A stretch of DNA of 64,000 bases, from contig JANEZZ010000478.1 of NCBI GenBank assembly GCA_026122225.1, positions 186,001 through 250,000 of the forward strand. The letters run 5' to 3'. Shown here piece after piece: positions 44,806 through 54,744 of this stretch (position 1 is the first letter of the stretch; every line of letters starts with the position of its first letter). Below the pieces are notes generated by a model, which was given only the letters and a program-made list of their open reading frames with translations, made no database searches and was not told the DNA's origin. The DNA comes from Heloderma charlesbogerti. Taxonomy: Eukaryota > Chordata > Lepidosauria > Squamata > Helodermatidae. The position numbers were made by a program, and so were the translations under genes.

Positions 44806-46069
44806 CCACCCTACCTTCCCTTCCTATTTATGTATTTATTATCATTGTACTTCAAAGTCTGTAATTTAAAATGAAACATTTTGCAAATTGTATTTGATTT
44901 TTAGGGACTTTTTTTTTTTACCCCTGGGCTGCAGAACATTTTGAGAGCAGTTTGTCTCCCATGATTGCTGCTCTTAGTCCTATCAATCATGATTATAGTC
45001 CTGTTACAATAATTAGGGTTTTTAATCAATTTTTAAACCTCGTTGCTCAGTAGACTGTGAAGTATAGCTAGCATGTGTCAGGAGAGAGGTTATGCTGAAA
45101 ATTACTAGACATAATGCTTTTTGCAAATGGTGGATGTGTTTGCTGAACAGAACGAGTGAGATCACCTTCTTATCGGGCTTAAACACCTTCTTCTTGGGCT
45201 TTTGAATATTTTCAGAGAAAAGCACTAAAATAATTATAAGCTAGCACTCCACAAACACAAATTAATTCTCAGTTGGAAACTAACATAACAGTAGCAGAAG
45301 TTCTCTTGGCATTTAGAAAGGAAATATCCCGCAGCAAATGGGATATCCCCCCCCTAAGCAAATGGTAGAAAATTCCCTTTTTATAAAGTCTGTTATTATT
45401 TGAAAATGTAACCTTGCACTGTAAAGACAACACATTGGCTGCAAATCTTTATAAACACCGGCTTGATTTAAGCATAGAATCATTGAAATAACTTTTTTTT
45501 GTCTTGAGTACATTTAGCAGAATGTGGTATTCCTATTTAAGATAGTAAGTCCACCGCAATAAAGTTGCTGCCTACTTCACAAGGTTGCTCTATTTAGCTT
45601 GATCTAAGAGCCACTAAGTTCAACCACACCATAGTAATTTCAGCTGACCCCAGTGTGAGAACAGTTTCAGGGAGTGCAGCAGAAGATGTGATGGAATTAT
45701 GAGAATGACAAGCTTAAAATGGAACTTGAGCCTAACCTGATCTGTAAATCACCCGTAATAATAACCTGGCATTTTTGTTATCTATCAGAAGCTTCCATGT
45801 TGAGAGGACAGAGTGCCCAGTAGCCTTGAATCTGTAACACCTCTCTGTTAAACAAAAGAACACCTATTCTCTGGCAAATTTCCTGCCTACACCAAACCAA
45901 ACCATTTAGTTCTGAGGAAGATTGCAGAAGGGATGCTCATTTACTTTATTCAGGGTGACCTCCATGGCATCAGATTCTGAGATTATTTGAAGCTAAACAA
46001 TGGCCTTGGTTGATGGTCCTTGCTTAAAAATCGACAATGGAGATAATACACTATGGATCATAATCATGC
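44806..46069. other. No gene recognised
   Basis: AT-rich DNA. Minus-strand frames at 45022-45225 and 45313-45513 share the short string KKVIS but resemble nothing I know. Confidence 0.45.
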
Positions 46070-46400
46070 CAATAGCTTTTAATAGTGTTCCCTCAGTTTC
46101 CCAGTCTCTCCAAAATGATAGTTTTCAAAGTCCTACAGGATTTTCATCTTGATTCCCATTTCTATTCAATGTGTATAGACCTATTTGATGGAAGAACTGT
46201 GTGAAAATTGGAAAGATGACCCTGTTGTGATAATGATGACAACTCAATCTTTCTCCTTCACATCTGGCCTTGATTCAACACTATATCTTCTTATTCAAGT
46301 TTTGACTAGCTGGAGACTGGATTCTTGTGAGTCAATGTAAACTGAATCCAGATAAGATGAGGTGGCTGGTAGTTAGGGAGTTTTACGCAGGAATTTGTAG
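46070..46400 (+). mobile_element. Ancient L2-like RT relic
   Basis: CTTTTAATAGTGTTCCCTCAG, then a segment reading PTGF...FPFLFNVY (compare PQGSILSPMLFNIY), DNDDNSIFL (compare YADDTQLYL), and CKLNPDKMRWLVV (compare LKLNPDKTEVLLV). Order and spacing match the RT of copies A and C, with many lesions. Confidence 0.6.
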
Positions 46401-47061
46401 GAGATGGAGCCCCTACATGCAGCACAATACATTAGGGAAACTCAGACCATGGGCCAAATATTCCCTTCCAAGCCCAACTACTTGTTGGACTTCTCAGAAA
46501 AAAAGGGAGGTAAGGCGGTTCCTTGTGGGCTGGGTGGATGTAGTATCTTGCTGATATTTTAGGTCTGGTTAATATGCCTAATTCACTGTTTTGAACCTGG
46601 TAATTTGAGATCCTTTCCAGGTCTATGTTCCTTGACTTTTTGGGTGTTTCCAAGAAAATAACTGACATGTTTTATTAAACATTAATTGCATTTTTCTATT
46701 GCACATGTTTGCATTAACTCAGATAGTTTGCATTGCTATATAGGAAAGGAATCATTGCTTCCTAGTTTATTTTACTTACTGTGTTTATATATTGCCCATC
46801 TTCCAATACAGTCAAGGTGGCTCACAGTTTAAAAAGGGGGTGGGCAACTATGGTGGCTGGGGCTGATGTGTGTTGCAGTCCAATAATATCTGGAGGGCCT
46901 CATGTTCCCTCCTTCTGGTTTAAAATAAGGGCTTATGCTTGAATAGACATGGTACAAAAAGCAAAAGGGAAAAGGCGAGAACTGGAAAATAAGCATATTT
47001 AGGCACCAAGGTCATAGCATAAAATAGTTCAGGGAGTGGAGGAAGGCATAGTCTGAAGGCA
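46401..47061. other. No gene; fragments of L2-like tail and a hAT-like MITE
   Basis: 46785-46830 resembles an antisense L2-like tail (TATATTGCCCATCTTCCA). 46838-46915 (GGGGTGGGCAACTATGG, AATATCTGGAGGGCCTCATG) is a shortened copy of the MITE at 34885-35021. Confidence 0.4.
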
Positions 47062-47215
47062 CATGAGGCAGCCCCTTGCTGAAGCTAAGCGGGATTGAGT
47101 CTGGTCAGTGCTTGGAGGGAGACCACCTGGGAAGCACAATTCAAGCACCTTGAGTTCCATCATGGAAGAAAGGTGGGATAGAAATGTAATAAATGAAATA
47201 AATAATAAATAAATA
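47062..47215 (+). mobile_element. 5S-rRNA-headed SINE with L2-like tail
   Basis: GAAGCTAAGCGGGATTGAG (47081-47099), TCTGGTCAGTGCTTGG and GGGAGACCACCTGGGAA (47118-47134) follow the internal promoter half of eukaryotic 5S rRNA (A box, intermediate element and C box). The body then changes to CACCTTGAGTTCCATCATGG and GGTGGGATAGAAATG with an AATAAATAAATA tail of L2 type. This head-plus-tail layout defines SINE3-type elements, transcribed by RNA polymerase III. It is a diverged copy, not a 5S gene. Confidence 0.72.
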
Positions 47216-47512
47216 AGGAGCCAAATGGCAGCTGGTTTTCATCAGGCTGATGAAGGGACATCATTTCTCCCTCATATGCCCCCAGGTGGAATGGCTGCTG
47301 ATGGGGACAGTTCTGGAAGGGGAGGAGCCAAGTGACAGTTGATTCCAGCCACTGAAACCAACATACAACTCTCTTTGAAATGAAATTCATAGCCTATACA
47401 GTATTTCATTCTCTCTTACCTACTTCAGACTTAGAGATCTTTATGCCCTATTGGTATGCCAATTTTATGGCTACAAAATCTGAAGAATTCGTATTACGTT
47501 GTGTACGGCAAA
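47216..47512. other. No gene recognised
   Basis: Short stretch with diverged palindromic pieces (GGAATGGCTGCTGATGGGG). Ends at the G-run that opens the C-poor tract. Confidence 0.4.
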
Positions 47513-48230
47513 AGGGGGGGGGGAGGGGAGTGAAAAAATTGATTAGAGTTATGTGGTGTGATGATCTGGATAATGTATGTGTGGTGCGATATATATGATT
47601 GGGGGGGTAATTTGTAGGTTTATGGTTGCTTTTTTTATGTTAATTTAATATATAAGTATAAAATTGTGTGTTTGGAGATGCTGTGTGAGTTTGGGGGGTG
47701 TTGATGGGGGGGTTGAGTTGGAGTGAGTTGTTGTTATATTGTGTGTGAGAATTGATGGTATAGGGGGGGTTTGTTGTGGTGATAGGGGGAGTTTTTGAGG
47801 TTGAGGAAGGGGATGGGGAGGGGGAGGTGATGGTGGGTGGGATTGGGTAGGGATGGAGGATGTGGGTATGGTGTTATTATATAGGTGGGAGAATAAATAG
47901 TAAAGATAAATGAGAAGGAGATTTAGATGGGGAGGGTGTGGTTGGGGGGGATTATGGTGGTATTTATATGGGTGGGGAGTTTTTTTTTTTATTTTAGTTA
48001 TTGTGTGTTTTTTGTTTGAGGGGGAGTTGTATTTTTGTTTTTAGTTATAGTTGTTTTTTTTGTCTTTGGTAGAATGGGGGAGGATGTGTGTGAGAGATGG
48101 ATAGAAGTTTGTAAATATGTTTGAGATGGTTTAGTGTGATAAGTTGTGGGGAATGGTTGGAAGTAATGAGTTGGAGTTGAATTTTTGTGAAAATGATTAA
48201 ATAATCAGAGGAGATGAGTTTTTTATTGGA
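47513..48230. other. Cytosine-depleted G/T-rich tract
   Basis: From a run of G at 47513-47523 the plus strand almost loses cytosine. By direct count there are five C in 47521-48180, and none at all from 47682 to 48063 (382 bases). The composition is G, T and A with many G and T runs and no clear repeat unit. Normal composition returns abruptly near 48230. No gene or known element is visible. Low-quality consensus sequence is a serious alternative to a biological explanation. Confidence 0.85.
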
Positions 48231-48616
48231 TTAAAAAAGCTATGTATTTAGAACACAGCATGCTACAAGCACAGAACAGGTGCCTACCCTGCCTGTAAAG
48301 TACAAAGGAATGCCTACAATAAAGACCTATGTTGTATTAATTGCAATGGAATTCTTAGCAGTGTGCACAACTATAGCTGAAGTGACATCTTGTGAGATGG
48401 ATAAAGTGAATCCCTGCCAAAGATTAGGTGGGATCTCCATTTGAAATTATATTACTTGAGTGCATAGGTGTATGGCCTTTTTTTAAGGATAGCTGAGAAA
48501 TTTATTGGGTTTCCATTTTAATGCAGGAATACCCGATTCGCACCTCCCAGAACATATGCAATTTGCAGACAGTAATCTATAAATTTCCAAATTGGTGATA
48601 TGTTTCAGCCCTCCCC
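48231..48616. other. No gene recognised
   Basis: Ordinary AT-rich DNA following the C-poor tract. Confidence 0.45.
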
Positions 48617-48867
48617 CCAAAAAAAGTGTTTGAAAGTATGCACACATTTAAACAGCATGCATGAAAAAATGTGTACACTTTAAAAATGTTTTAGTCAATA
48701 GATTTGAAAAATGCACACATACATGTGCACATTGTGAAAACTGAGAACAAAAATGCATATGAATGTTTGTATGTGGGAAAAGGCCTGCAATCTGATACTG
48801 GGGATGGAGCGAGCCTAGTGGTAGAAAAATGAGAACCTGAATGAGCTTGATAGATTTGCCCATCCCT
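48617..48867 (-). mobile_element. Possible decayed hAT-like relic (CATCCCTA end)
   Basis: Ends GATTTGCCCATCCCTA, the complement of TAGGGATGGGCAAATC, and shares ACACATTT/TGTGCA-rich blocks with 13514-13770. TSD not found. Confidence 0.3.
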
Positions 48868-49631
48868 AAGCAATGTATTTGGCTATGTGGTAATAGAAAA
48901 ATGTCTTGGATGGGCCATATACATGTTATCTCCATTCTTTTACTTGTCACATTCTCTCTCTGATTACTACAGAAACAAAGAAATGCCACAAAGGTGCATC
49001 ATAAAAGCAATGGCAGTTGCTTCTGGCACACTAATACTTTGTTGTACAACTTGGTTGTACCAGTACATCATCATAACTCTGCCTCATTATGCCGGGCATA
49101 GACAAAGGTCATAACTTTATGCTGCAGTGATAATAATTATATCCTAACCTATTCATGTACTTCAGCCTTCCCCAACCTGGTGTCCTGTAGACATGTACTA
49201 CAACTCCCATCATCCACATACAGCACAGCCACAAGGTATGCTAGATCTGAATTATGGGATTTGTAGTACACCACATCTGGTGGGTGCCAGGTTGTATGGG
49301 CATCTGCAGGAACATTTCCAGGCGGGCAAAGCTGCATAGCAGTTTGTGGTTGTAAGTCATGCGCATGGTATACATCACTACAACACACATGTACACTTTC
49401 CTTGTGTGAGCTTAGCATCACATTCCATGACATTTAGAAGCCTACACAGAGTAGTAGAAGATCCTGGGAAGTGAACAGCACTAATGCAGAAGAGTGTTAT
49501 ATTCAAGAAAAAAAATATCATATTGGATATTTTATGGTATTACCACACTTATCATAACATTGACAGTTGCACATGGCTTGTCCTGGAATTATTTACTTCA
49601 TCTTGGAAACTTTGGTGAACACACTCTAGAG
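48868..49631. other. No gene; decayed hAT-like MITE at 49163-49310
   Basis: CAGCCTTCCCCAACCTGGTG, CTACAACTCCCATCATCC and GGTGCCAGGTTG resemble the element at 49632-49767, but the right end is degraded. The rest is unique-looking. Confidence 0.45.
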
Positions 49632-49775
49632 CAGTCTCCCCTAACCTGGTGCCCTCCAGATGTTTTGGACTAGAACCCCCAGCATTCCTGACCATTGCCC
49701 ATGCTGGATGGGGCTGATGGGAGTCAAAGTCCAAAATATATGGAGGACACCAGGTTGGGGAAGGCAGTTCTAGAG
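49624..49775. mobile_element. Palindromic hAT-like MITE (136 bp) with 7/8 TSD
   Basis: The element is 49632-49767, from CAGTCTCCCCTAACCTGG to CCAGGTTGGGGAAGGCAG, with an inner stem CCCTCCAGATGTTTTGGAC/GTCCAAAATATATGGAGG. Flanks are CTCTAGAG (49624-49631) and TTCTAGAG (49768-49775). Confidence 0.72.
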
Positions 49776-50483
49776 AGTAGACTCCCTAGTTTGTGGGGAG
49801 TGTCTTTAGCAGTGGGAGGAGAAATAGGTATGCTTGATCAGGCTTTAGGGTTCTAGAGAAGCCTGGACTACTTATTTTACTTTTCAGATTATTAGCCACT
49901 TTTTCCATCAGCTAACAATGCAACTTTGAACTGCAGCAACGTTCTTTTGGAATTGCATATTTTTTCTGGAACTGTGCATTTTGTATATGGTTGCACTTAA
50001 AAAAACAAAAACAAAAACACCTGCCCCTAATATTGAACTGTAAAATTACTTAAGTACAAGCATACTATATGTCCCTCCAATCCAGAAATGTGATGGATCC
50101 CAGATGGATGAGAAAAGAATGTACAAAATGGTGATACCAGACCAGTTTCCAGGTCTGGATCTCTGCATCCAGTACTTGAGGCTATGCATATCGTTCTTGA
50201 AACTGAATCAAAGCTGACAATACTGATTATCCATTATTGCATTCAACTGTCTCTGAATTGGGGCAGTTATGGTTTGAGTTTATGTTTGCAGGAAATTTGA
50301 GCAACAACAACAAATCTACATGACATCTCTTAAATTTCTGCATAGTGAAAGAGAGTATATTTTTAAATGGATATATCAATTTTTGTTGAATCAAAATAAG
50401 ATACACAAAAGAGATAGAAGTATGCCATGAAACAGAAATAGAAAATGAGATGCATGAATACCCTTTGCTCCTAAGGAAGATTC
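49776..50483. other. No gene recognised
   Basis: AT-rich unique-looking DNA. A 116-codon minus-strand frame at 50227-50577 has no recognisable domain. Confidence 0.45.
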
Positions 50484-52212
50484 CCTTGGGATGTGTTTCC
50501 ATGCTACCGGCTTCACTTTGTTTACAACTTTGTTGCAATGTTTCCCCAATCGCATTTTCTCCTTGTCCTGTTTCCACAGCCCTTAAAGACCTGGCTTATC
50601 ATCGCTGTAGCCTGGGGATCTGTAATGTTTCCACTGAGCTCTAATTGAATTATTTTCTTGATGGCTGGGTGGAGTCCGAGTGGAGTCTGGGTTGGGTCTG
50701 ATTACCTCATCCGTGTTCCCACCTCCTCGGCCGTGTTTTCAGGACAATGGAAGGAGAAGCTAATGGAGGAGTACCAGATTTTGAAAAAGGAATTAGCTTT
50801 GTTGTGAAGCTAAGCTAATTCCACCCTGCTCCCCCTTTCTCCTTTCCCCTGAAATTCCAGATGCACCTGCATTTCAGCAGCAAGTCTCATTGAGCACAAT
50901 GGGAGTTACTTTTGAGAAGACACATATATGCTTGTGCTGGGAAAGGGGAGGAGGACACAGAGGGAAACCAGCCCCCATTTTAACCCAGAGGACCTCATTG
51001 ACCACAATGGGAGTTACTTCTGATGAGACAGTAATGAGTTTGTTATGGGAAAGAGAGCAGTAAACACAAAGACAGAAACCAGCCCCCATGTAACCCGCAG
51101 GAAATTTATAACGAAGCTGTGAAGTTCTTTCTTCCTAAGACAATTATTTGGAGCCTTAATATCCTGCTTGATCGCTTAATCGCACTTAAGGAACTGGGTT
51201 TAAAAGTATACCATCTCAATTGAGGGGGAATCTCTGTAATTTCTGATGTGGGCATTCAAAGGCAAGCCTCATTCAGCACAATTGGAGTTACTTCTTAGGA
51301 AACACTAACGGGTTTGTTGTGGGAGACAGAGTAGTAAACACAAAGATGGAAACCAGCCCCCAATGTAACCTGTAGGATCTCTATAACGAAGCTGTAAAGT
51401 ACTTTCTTCCTAAGGCAATTCATCAGAGCCTCAAGATCCCACTTGGTTGCTTGGTCACTTAACCGCACGTAAGGAATTGGGCTTTAAAGTGTGCCATTTC
51501 AATTGAGGGGGAATCTCTGTAAGTTCTGATGTGGGCATTCAAAGGCAAGCATTATCTACCACAATGGGAGTTACTTCTGAGGAGACACTAATAGGTTTAT
51601 TAACCAAAACCAGCCCCCATTTTAATGCACAGGATCTCTATACGGAAGCTGTGAAGGAGTGATGTCCTAAGGCAATGGACCAGAGCCTCCAGATCACGCT
51701 TAATTGCATTTAAGGAATTGAGGGCTTTGATATGTGCTGTGTCAATTGAAGGGCTTCTCTGTTATTTCTGTGGTCATTGAGAGGGCAAGTCTCATTCAGC
51801 ATAATGGGAGAAAACACCCCTTGACTGGGGTCATGGGCTGTGTTCTAGTGTTTATTTTCAATGATGTTTTAAAAGTTGGTCCTTAGCACCCTGCTCCAAA
51901 ATGGTGATGAAAATTCTGGAAAACAGAGAGGGAAAGGGTGGGGTCACTGAAGTCAGAGCGACACACCCCAAAAGGCCAGGCTACATGCCCCATGGGCAGG
52001 CCTATGATACTGAACCCAGTGCAGTTGTGGAAACAAGTCAGTAATGGAGCTGAAGTAAGCTGGAAATGTTGGACTATAACCAATCTCAGAAGAAACAGTT
52101 TTTCCGCATTCAGGTGTAGGGCTGGTGCTGAATGGCCTTGACATCATGGAAACACAGAGACCTCACTGCGCAGCCATGTTGGGGTAAATCTCTGGTGGAA
52201 ACACAGCCTTGG
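50484..52212. mobile_element. Candidate 1.7-kb DNA element with internal tandem repeats
   Basis: The left end GATGTGTTTCCATG (from 50490) and right end GGTGGAAACACAG (to 52206) are inverted copies. CCTTGG lies on both outer sides (50484-50489 and 52207-52212). Further inverted pieces sit inside each end (TGTTTCCACAGCC at 50569; TCATGGAAACACAGAG at 52145). The centre holds the ~280-bp array at 50880-51830. No transposase frame is present. The TIRs differ by an indel next to the boundary, so TSD length (6-8 bp) and superfamily are uncertain. Confidence 0.5.
50880..51830. repeat. ~280-bp tandem repeat array
   Basis: CACAATGGGAGTTACTTCTG-like starts recur at about 50896, 51003, 51278 and 51559, with a partial one at 51799. 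Units share GAAACCAGCCCCCATTT, ACGAAGCTGTGAAG, TTCCTAAGGCAAT, CTTAATCGCAxxTAAGGAA and TCAATTGAGGGGGAATCTC in the same order. The first unit is truncated (~108 bp); the others span about 276, 281 and 240 bp. Confidence 0.8.
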
Positions 52213-52432
52213 TCAAAACATGTTAACAGAATCAATTACTGCTTTTAGCATCAGCTTCAAGCCTGTTTCTCCATTCTTCTACCCATAGTCTCTCCTTCAT
52301 GATATAAAAATATCTAGTATTTTCAATTTCAAAAGCCAATTACAAAGCTTTCTTTCTGAATATGAAAGAATCATGTCATGACTTTTTTTTCCTGTGGAGA
52401 AAAATAAATGTACACACACACATAAACAATAA
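52213..52432. other. No gene recognised
   Basis: Short AT-rich stretch. Confidence 0.4.
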
Positions 52433-52809
52433 GATCATAAGAGTAGCCCTACTGGAGTAGACCAATGGTCCATCTAGTTCAGCATCCTAGTGCCCAACCA
52501 CAAGCAGAACATAAAGGCCAAAGCTGGTACTCAGAGGCATGCTGCTTCTGATCCAGAAGGCTGCATACAGCACCATAACTAGAAGCCATTGATACCCTTA
52601 TCCATCATGTGTCTGTTTAATTCCCTTTCTAACCTCGTGGCCATTACCACATCTTGTTACAGTCAATCAGTTTCATGAATTCGTTTTGTACCTTGTCAAA
52701 AAGCACATCCTTTTGTCTGTGCTGAACCTCCTGCCAAACAGTTTCACTGGATGACCTTGAGTTTTGGTATTAAGAGAGACAAAGAAAAATCTGTCTATAT
52801 ATTTACTTG
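52433..52809 (-). mobile_element. CR1/L3-type LINE 3' end (antisense)
   Basis: On the minus strand it gives GATGCTGAACTAGATGGACC-ATTGGTCTACTCC and upstream AACTCAAGGTCATCCAGTG and AGGAGGTTCAGCACAGAC, paralleling 62460-62560. The hAT-like element at 52818 lies just beyond. Confidence 0.65.
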
Positions 52810-53178
52810 CTCTGTACCAGAAGTGCTGAACTCCTTTCAGCCCAAAGGCCAAAGGCCATTTTGGAGAAGCTCCCAGAGGCCACATTCCATTGGTGGGTGG
52901 GGCTGAAGGCAAAATTGGGGGGGTCAAAAATACAACTCCATCCTCACGCCTGCATATTGTAGCTTAAGGCACTTACTGCCAATAATTAAGCCTTAGGAGA
53001 GGCATTTCAACATTTTAGAAAGGGTGACACCCCCACCCCCCAAGCCAGGAAACTACCAGCTGGCACTTATTGGAAAGGGGGTGGGGTGGGCCCTCTGGAA
53101 ATCCTGAAATCCGAACTAAGACCCCAGGGGAGCCAGTTTTAGGCACTGAGCCTGAGGTCCTTAACCCCTGCTCTGTAT
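52810..53178. mobile_element. hAT-like element (353 bp) with 7/8 TSD
   Basis: The element is 52818-53170, from CAGAAGTGCTGAACTCC to GGTCCTTAACCCCTG. Flanks are CTCTGTAC (52810-52817) and CTCTGTAT (53171-53178). The interior shares GGTGGGTGGGGCTGAAGGC and TACTGCCAATAATTAAG with 10888-11215. Confidence 0.7.
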
Positions 53179-53249
53179 TGTGAAAGAAATCTCTTTGCCT
53201 ATTCCCCTCCATCTTGGGAGCTTGCATATTTGCATATATATGACAGAAG

Positions 53250-54108
53250 ATGAAACAAAATTCAAAGTGATCTTTGAATTTTGATAGACTGGAGCGCTGG
53301 GCTGAAAACAACAGAATGAAATTTAATAGGGATAAATGCCAAGTTCTGCACCTAGGAAAAAGAAACCAAATGCACTGTTACAAGACAGGGGATACGTGGC
53401 TCAACAACACTACAAGCGAGAAGGATCTTGGAATTGTTGTAGGTCACAAGCCGAATATGAGTCAACAATGTGATGTGGCTGCAAAAAAGGCAAATCCTAT
53501 TTTGGGCTGCATTAATAGAAGCATAGCTTCCAAATCCTGGGAAGTACTAGTTCCCCTCTACTCAGCACTGGTTAGGCCTTATCTGGAGTACTGTGTCCAG
53601 TTCTGGGCACCACACTTTAAGAAGGATGCAGACAAGCTGGAGAGGGTTCAGAGGAGGGCAACAAAGATGATCAGGGGACTGGAAACAAAGCCCTATGAAG
53701 AGAGATTGAAAGAACTGGGCATGTTTAGCCTTGAGAACAGAAGACTGAGGGGAGATATGATAGCGCTCCTCAAGAACTTGAAAGGTTGTCACAGAGAGGA
53801 AGGCCAGGATCTTTTCTCGATCATCATCCCAGAGTGCAGGACACAGAATAATGGGCTCAAGTGACAGGAAGCCAGATTCCAGCTGAACATCAGGAAAACC
53901 TTTCTGACTGTTATAGCAATACGACAATGGAACCAATGACCTAGGGAGGTCGTGGGCTCTCCCACATTGGAGGCATTCAAGATGAGGCTGGACAGCCATC
54001 TGTCAGGGATGCTCTGACTTGGATTTCTGCATTGAGCAGGGGGTTGGACTCAATGGTCTTATAGGCCCCTTCCAACCCTACTGTTCTATGATTCTATGAT
54101 TCCCTCTC
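53250..54108 (+). mobile_element. CR1 LINE, 5'-truncated 3' half
   Basis: Runs from the RT thumb region to a classical CR1 3' end, TTCTATGATTCTATGATTC. The UTR contains CCCCTTCCAACCCTAC. CR1 elements insert without a poly(A) tail and end in such 8-bp repeats. 5' truncation is the usual outcome of their insertion. Confidence 0.9.
53274..53864 (+). pseudogene. CR1 reverse transcriptase C-terminal part
   Basis: A 196-codon frame with LERWAENNRMKFNRDKC near its start (LNxDKC-type box), LGIVVGHK, LVRPYLEYCVQFWAPH, and LERVQRRATKMIRGL, all characteristic of CR1. It is cut at the N-terminus, with no YADD box. The stop at 53862-53864 reads TGA where a TGG would continue into QEARFQLNIRKTF, so it is a lesion; the C-terminus continues to about 54015 with two more stops. 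Confidence 0.88.
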
Positions 54109-54209
54109 TCTCTCTAGATATAGATACACACACACACACACAGGCAGGGGAGGAAAACTTTGTGCTAAGAGTGTGATATGATGCCATTCCAAGCTTCTAC
54201 TTCTGCATG
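54109..54209. repeat. (TC)n and (CA)n microsatellites
   Basis: A TC run at 54103-54115 and a CA run at 54126-54143 directly follow the CR1 end. Confidence 0.75.
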
Positions 54210-54560
54210 AACTTTCTGCTTCCAGACAGTTCAAACCTCAGACTATTTTACTTAGCCTTGTGGTTAGGCACATACATCCTGAACTTGCAGACAAGTTGTC
54301 CTGTCTTCTTGGTTCCTATGTTGCAATGCGGTTATAAGGAAGCTGCTGGCTCCCTGCCAAAGGGCGCAGGCTGACTCTTGTGCACATGCATGGCAATGTA
54401 GCAAACTGTAACCAATCAGCTTAAAGGTTGATGTATCCTGTGTACTCGTATGTATAAACATGAGTGCTAACCATTACATGGGCTGTTCAGTCTCTGGACT
54501 GCACCCGCACATGTGTGTATTCTTTGTGTCTGAATAAACACACACTCACTAGATCAAGAG
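54210..54560 (+). mobile_element. Candidate LTR fragment with CCAAT, TATA-like and AATAAA signals
   Basis: AACCAATCAGC at 54411, GTATGTATAAACATG at 54448-54462 and CTGAATAAACACAC at 54530 occur with spacing like U3-R of a retroviral LTR. ATGGGCTGTTCAGTCTCTGG would be the start of R. Neither terminal TG/CA nor a TSD was found. Confidence 0.4.
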
Positions 54561-54744
54561 TTTGAAAATTACTACAACAATACCATGCATAATGATATAC
54601 AGTCAAATCTCTATCTTTTCTCCATTTTCTGCCTTTTTCTCAGCTGTCGCACTCTGGGTTGACATTTCTCATGGAGCTATCCACAATGACCAAGATCTCT
54701 TTCTTGGTTCATCACCACCGGTTCAGACCCCAGATATATTTTCC

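Noticed and set aside
47062..47140. A 5S rRNA gene
   Set aside because: Only part of 5S is present, diverged, and continues into a LINE-type tail; it is a SINE relic.
50880..51830. CRISPR-like or satellite array reading of the ~280-bp repeats
   Set aside because: Units are long, diverged and contiguous with no spacer pattern, and the DNA is vertebrate; an internal transposon array fits better.
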